From: Nocardia africana NBRC 100379
Lineage (GTDB): Bacteria; Actinomycetota; Actinomycetes; Mycobacteriales; Mycobacteriaceae
Reading direction: 5' to 3'
Length of the DNA: 64,000 nt
NCBI RefSeq assembly: GCF_001612635.1
Contig: NZ_BDAV01000021.1
Location: forward strand, 62,001 to 126,000
Shown: in pieces, positions 62,841 to 64,000 of the stretch
How positions within the stretch are numbered: position 1 is the first letter of the stretch
How the letters are laid out: every line of letters starts with the position of its first letter
Made by a program: the position numbers and the translations under genes
The notes under the pieces: generated by a model
What the model was told of the DNA's origin: nothing
What the model saw: only the letters and a program-made list of their open reading frames with translations
Database searches by the model: none

Positions 62841-64000
62841 TCAGACCTTGTGCGGCTCGCTCGCGCGCAGCATGTCCTCGCGTTCGACGACCTTGACCCG
62901 CTCGCGGCCCTCGGGCTCGCCGAGCGAGCGCTCGTGGGCGTCGAGGCGGTACCAGCCGGCCCAGGTGGTGAACGGAATGCCCTTGTCCTCGAGGAACTTC
63001 GTCACGGCCTCGGGATCGGGTTCGGCGGCCGGGGTGAAGGAGGCGGCGTCGTCGAGCAGGCAGGCGATGGTCTCGTTGGCATCGCCCTTGGTGTGGCCGA
63101 TCAGGCCGACCGGGCCGCGCTTGATCCAGCCGGTGACGTAGGTCTGCGGCAGGTAGCGGGCGGCGCCGTCGGCGCCCTCGTCGACCAGGACGCGCCCGGC
63201 CTCGTTGGGCACGGTGCCGGCCTGGTCGTCGAACGGCAGCTGCGGGATGTTCTGCGACAGGTAGCCGACGGCACGGTACACGGCCTGGACGTCCCAGTCC
63301 TTGTAGGTTCCGGTGCCCTTGACGTTGCCGGTGCCGTCGAGGGTGGTGCGCTCGGTGCGCAGACCGACCACCTTGCCGTTCTCACCGATCAGCTCGGCCG
63401 GGGATTCGAAGAAGTGCAGGAACAGCTTGTGCGGGCGGTCGCCGACGTCGCGGATGGCCCACTGCTCGAGGGTGTTGCAGACCATGTCGACCTGCTTGGA
63501 GTGGCGGCGCGCGGCCTCCGAGCCCTCGTCGTAGTCGATGTCCTCGGGATCGACGATCACCTCGATGGTCGGCGAGTGGTCGAGTTCGCGCAGTTCCAGC
63601 GGGGTGAACTTGGCCTGAGCGGGACCGCGGCGGCCGAAGACGTGCACCTCGAGCGCCTTGTTGTTGCGCAGGCCCTCGTAGACGTTCGGCGGAATCTCGG
63701 TCGGCAGCAGTTCGTCGCCGGTCTTGGCGAGAACGCGTGCCACGTCGAGCGCCACGTTGCCCACGCCCAGGACGGCGACCTTCTCCGCGTCCAGCGGCCA
63801 GGTGCGCGGCACATCCGGGTGGCCGTCGTACCAGGAGACGAAATCGGCGGCGCCGTAGCTGCCGTCCAGATCGATACCCGGCACGCTCAAGGCGCGGTCG
63901 GCGTTGGCGCCGGTGGAGAAGATCACCGCGTCGTAGAAGCGACGCAGGTCCTCGAGGTCGATGTCGCTGCCGTAGTCGATATTGCCGAGCAGGCGGACCT
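62841..64000 (-). CDS. fprA: Ferredoxin/adrenodoxin-type NADP reductase (partial, 5' end outside window)
   Basis: 386 codons visible; the frame enters at 64000. The upstream part reads NIDYGSDIDLEDLRRFYDAV and STGANADRALSVPG. NADP domain VAVLGVGNVALDVARVLAKT, then FGRRGPAQAKFTPLELREL and TYVTGWIKRGPVGLIGHTKG, all typical of FprA, the mitochondrial adrenodoxin-reductase-like FAD enzyme of actinobacteria. Passes electrons from NADPH to ferredoxins that feed P450s. The N-terminal FAD motif is outside the window. Confidence 0.92.
   Translation of the reverse strand, partial: VRLLGNIDYGSDIDLEDLRRFYDAVIFSTGANADRALSVPGIDLDGSYGAADFVSWYDGHPDVPRTWPLDAEKVAVLGVGNVALDVARVLAKTGDELLPTEIPPNVYEGLRNNKALEVHVFGRRGPAQAKFTPLELRELDHSPTIEVIVDPEDIDYDEGSEAARRHSKQVDMVCNTLEQWAIRDVGDRPHKLFLHFFESPAELIGENGKVVGLRTERTTLDGTGNVKGTGTYKDWDVQAVYRAVGYLSQNIPQLPFDDQAGTVPNEAGRVLVDEGADGAARYLPQTYVTGWIKRGPVGLIGHTKGDANETIACLLDDAASFTPAAEPDPEAVTKFLEDKGIPFTTWAGWYRLDAHERSLGEPEGRERVKVVEREDMLRASEPHKV

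Overview
The window is high-GC actinobacterial DNA from a mycolic-acid-producing member of the Mycobacteriales, most likely Nocardia or a close relative. The evidence is an iniBAC-type cell-wall-stress locus, a dnaK-grpE-dnaJ-hspR operon with HAIR operators, a fused HadA-HadB mycolate dehydratase, an EmbR-type SARP-FHA regulator, a DUF4185 protein (a family containing arabinan-degrading enzymes), a likely F420-dependent DUF385 protein and alpha-methylacyl-CoA racemase. There are no rRNA or tRNA genes, insertion sequences, phage genes or CRISPR arrays that I can see. Coding density is high and most genes look chromosomal and vertically inherited.

Layout. (1) 1-8622: a divergent Hsp70-like ATPase (partial) faces iniB (a huge Gly/Ala repeat protein), iniA and iniC (two dynamin-like GTPases). 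(2) 8740-14763: haloalkane dehalogenase, ECF sigma factor, zinc alcohol dehydrogenase, a small secreted protein, two tandem DUF1707 membrane proteins and an HhH-GPD DNA repair protein. (3) 14866-25759: heat-shock block, with dnaK-grpE-dnaJ-hspR and clpB, both preceded by HspR operators and by SigH-type promoter matches. Between them lie three paralogous globin/flavin reductases, one of which lacks the globin half. (4) 25846-31490: membrane proteins, SDR, pyrE, a KAS III enzyme and a YhhN protein. (5) 31527-38365: small membrane protein, two-component system, TrmH-like methyltransferase, UvrA-like ABC protein and a divergent WYL regulator. (6) 38466-50906: GH76 enzyme, two DedA proteins, fba, EmbR-like regulator, DUF4185 protein, HadAB, a collagen-like membrane protein, DUF3151 and FUSC. 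(7) 51294-64000: M50 protease pair, purA, MocR regulator with what look like its operators, MGMT, a secreted protein, DUF385 protein, large LuxR-type ATPase regulator, racemase, amidohydrolase and FprA-type reductase (partial).

From remembered M. tuberculosis gene order, the segment from the globin reductases and clpB through to purA matches Rv0385 back to Rv0357 gene for gene and strand for strand, but inverted relative to the dnaK operon and ini locus. The paralogous globin reductases sit at the inversion junction.

How the genes work together: the ini genes and heat-shock genes form a stress-response end of the window. The centre holds cell-envelope functions (GH76, DUF4185, EmbR-like, HadAB, DedA). 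The strongest regulatory signals are (a) paired HspR/SigH elements at dnaK and clpB, (b) a shared CCAGTA-N6-TASTGG palindrome at the mocR and MGMT promoters, (c) repeats between hsp70 and iniB, and (d) many genes with a TANNNT box 6-8 nt before the start codon, implying leaderless mRNAs. These leaderless boxes were used to choose several starts.
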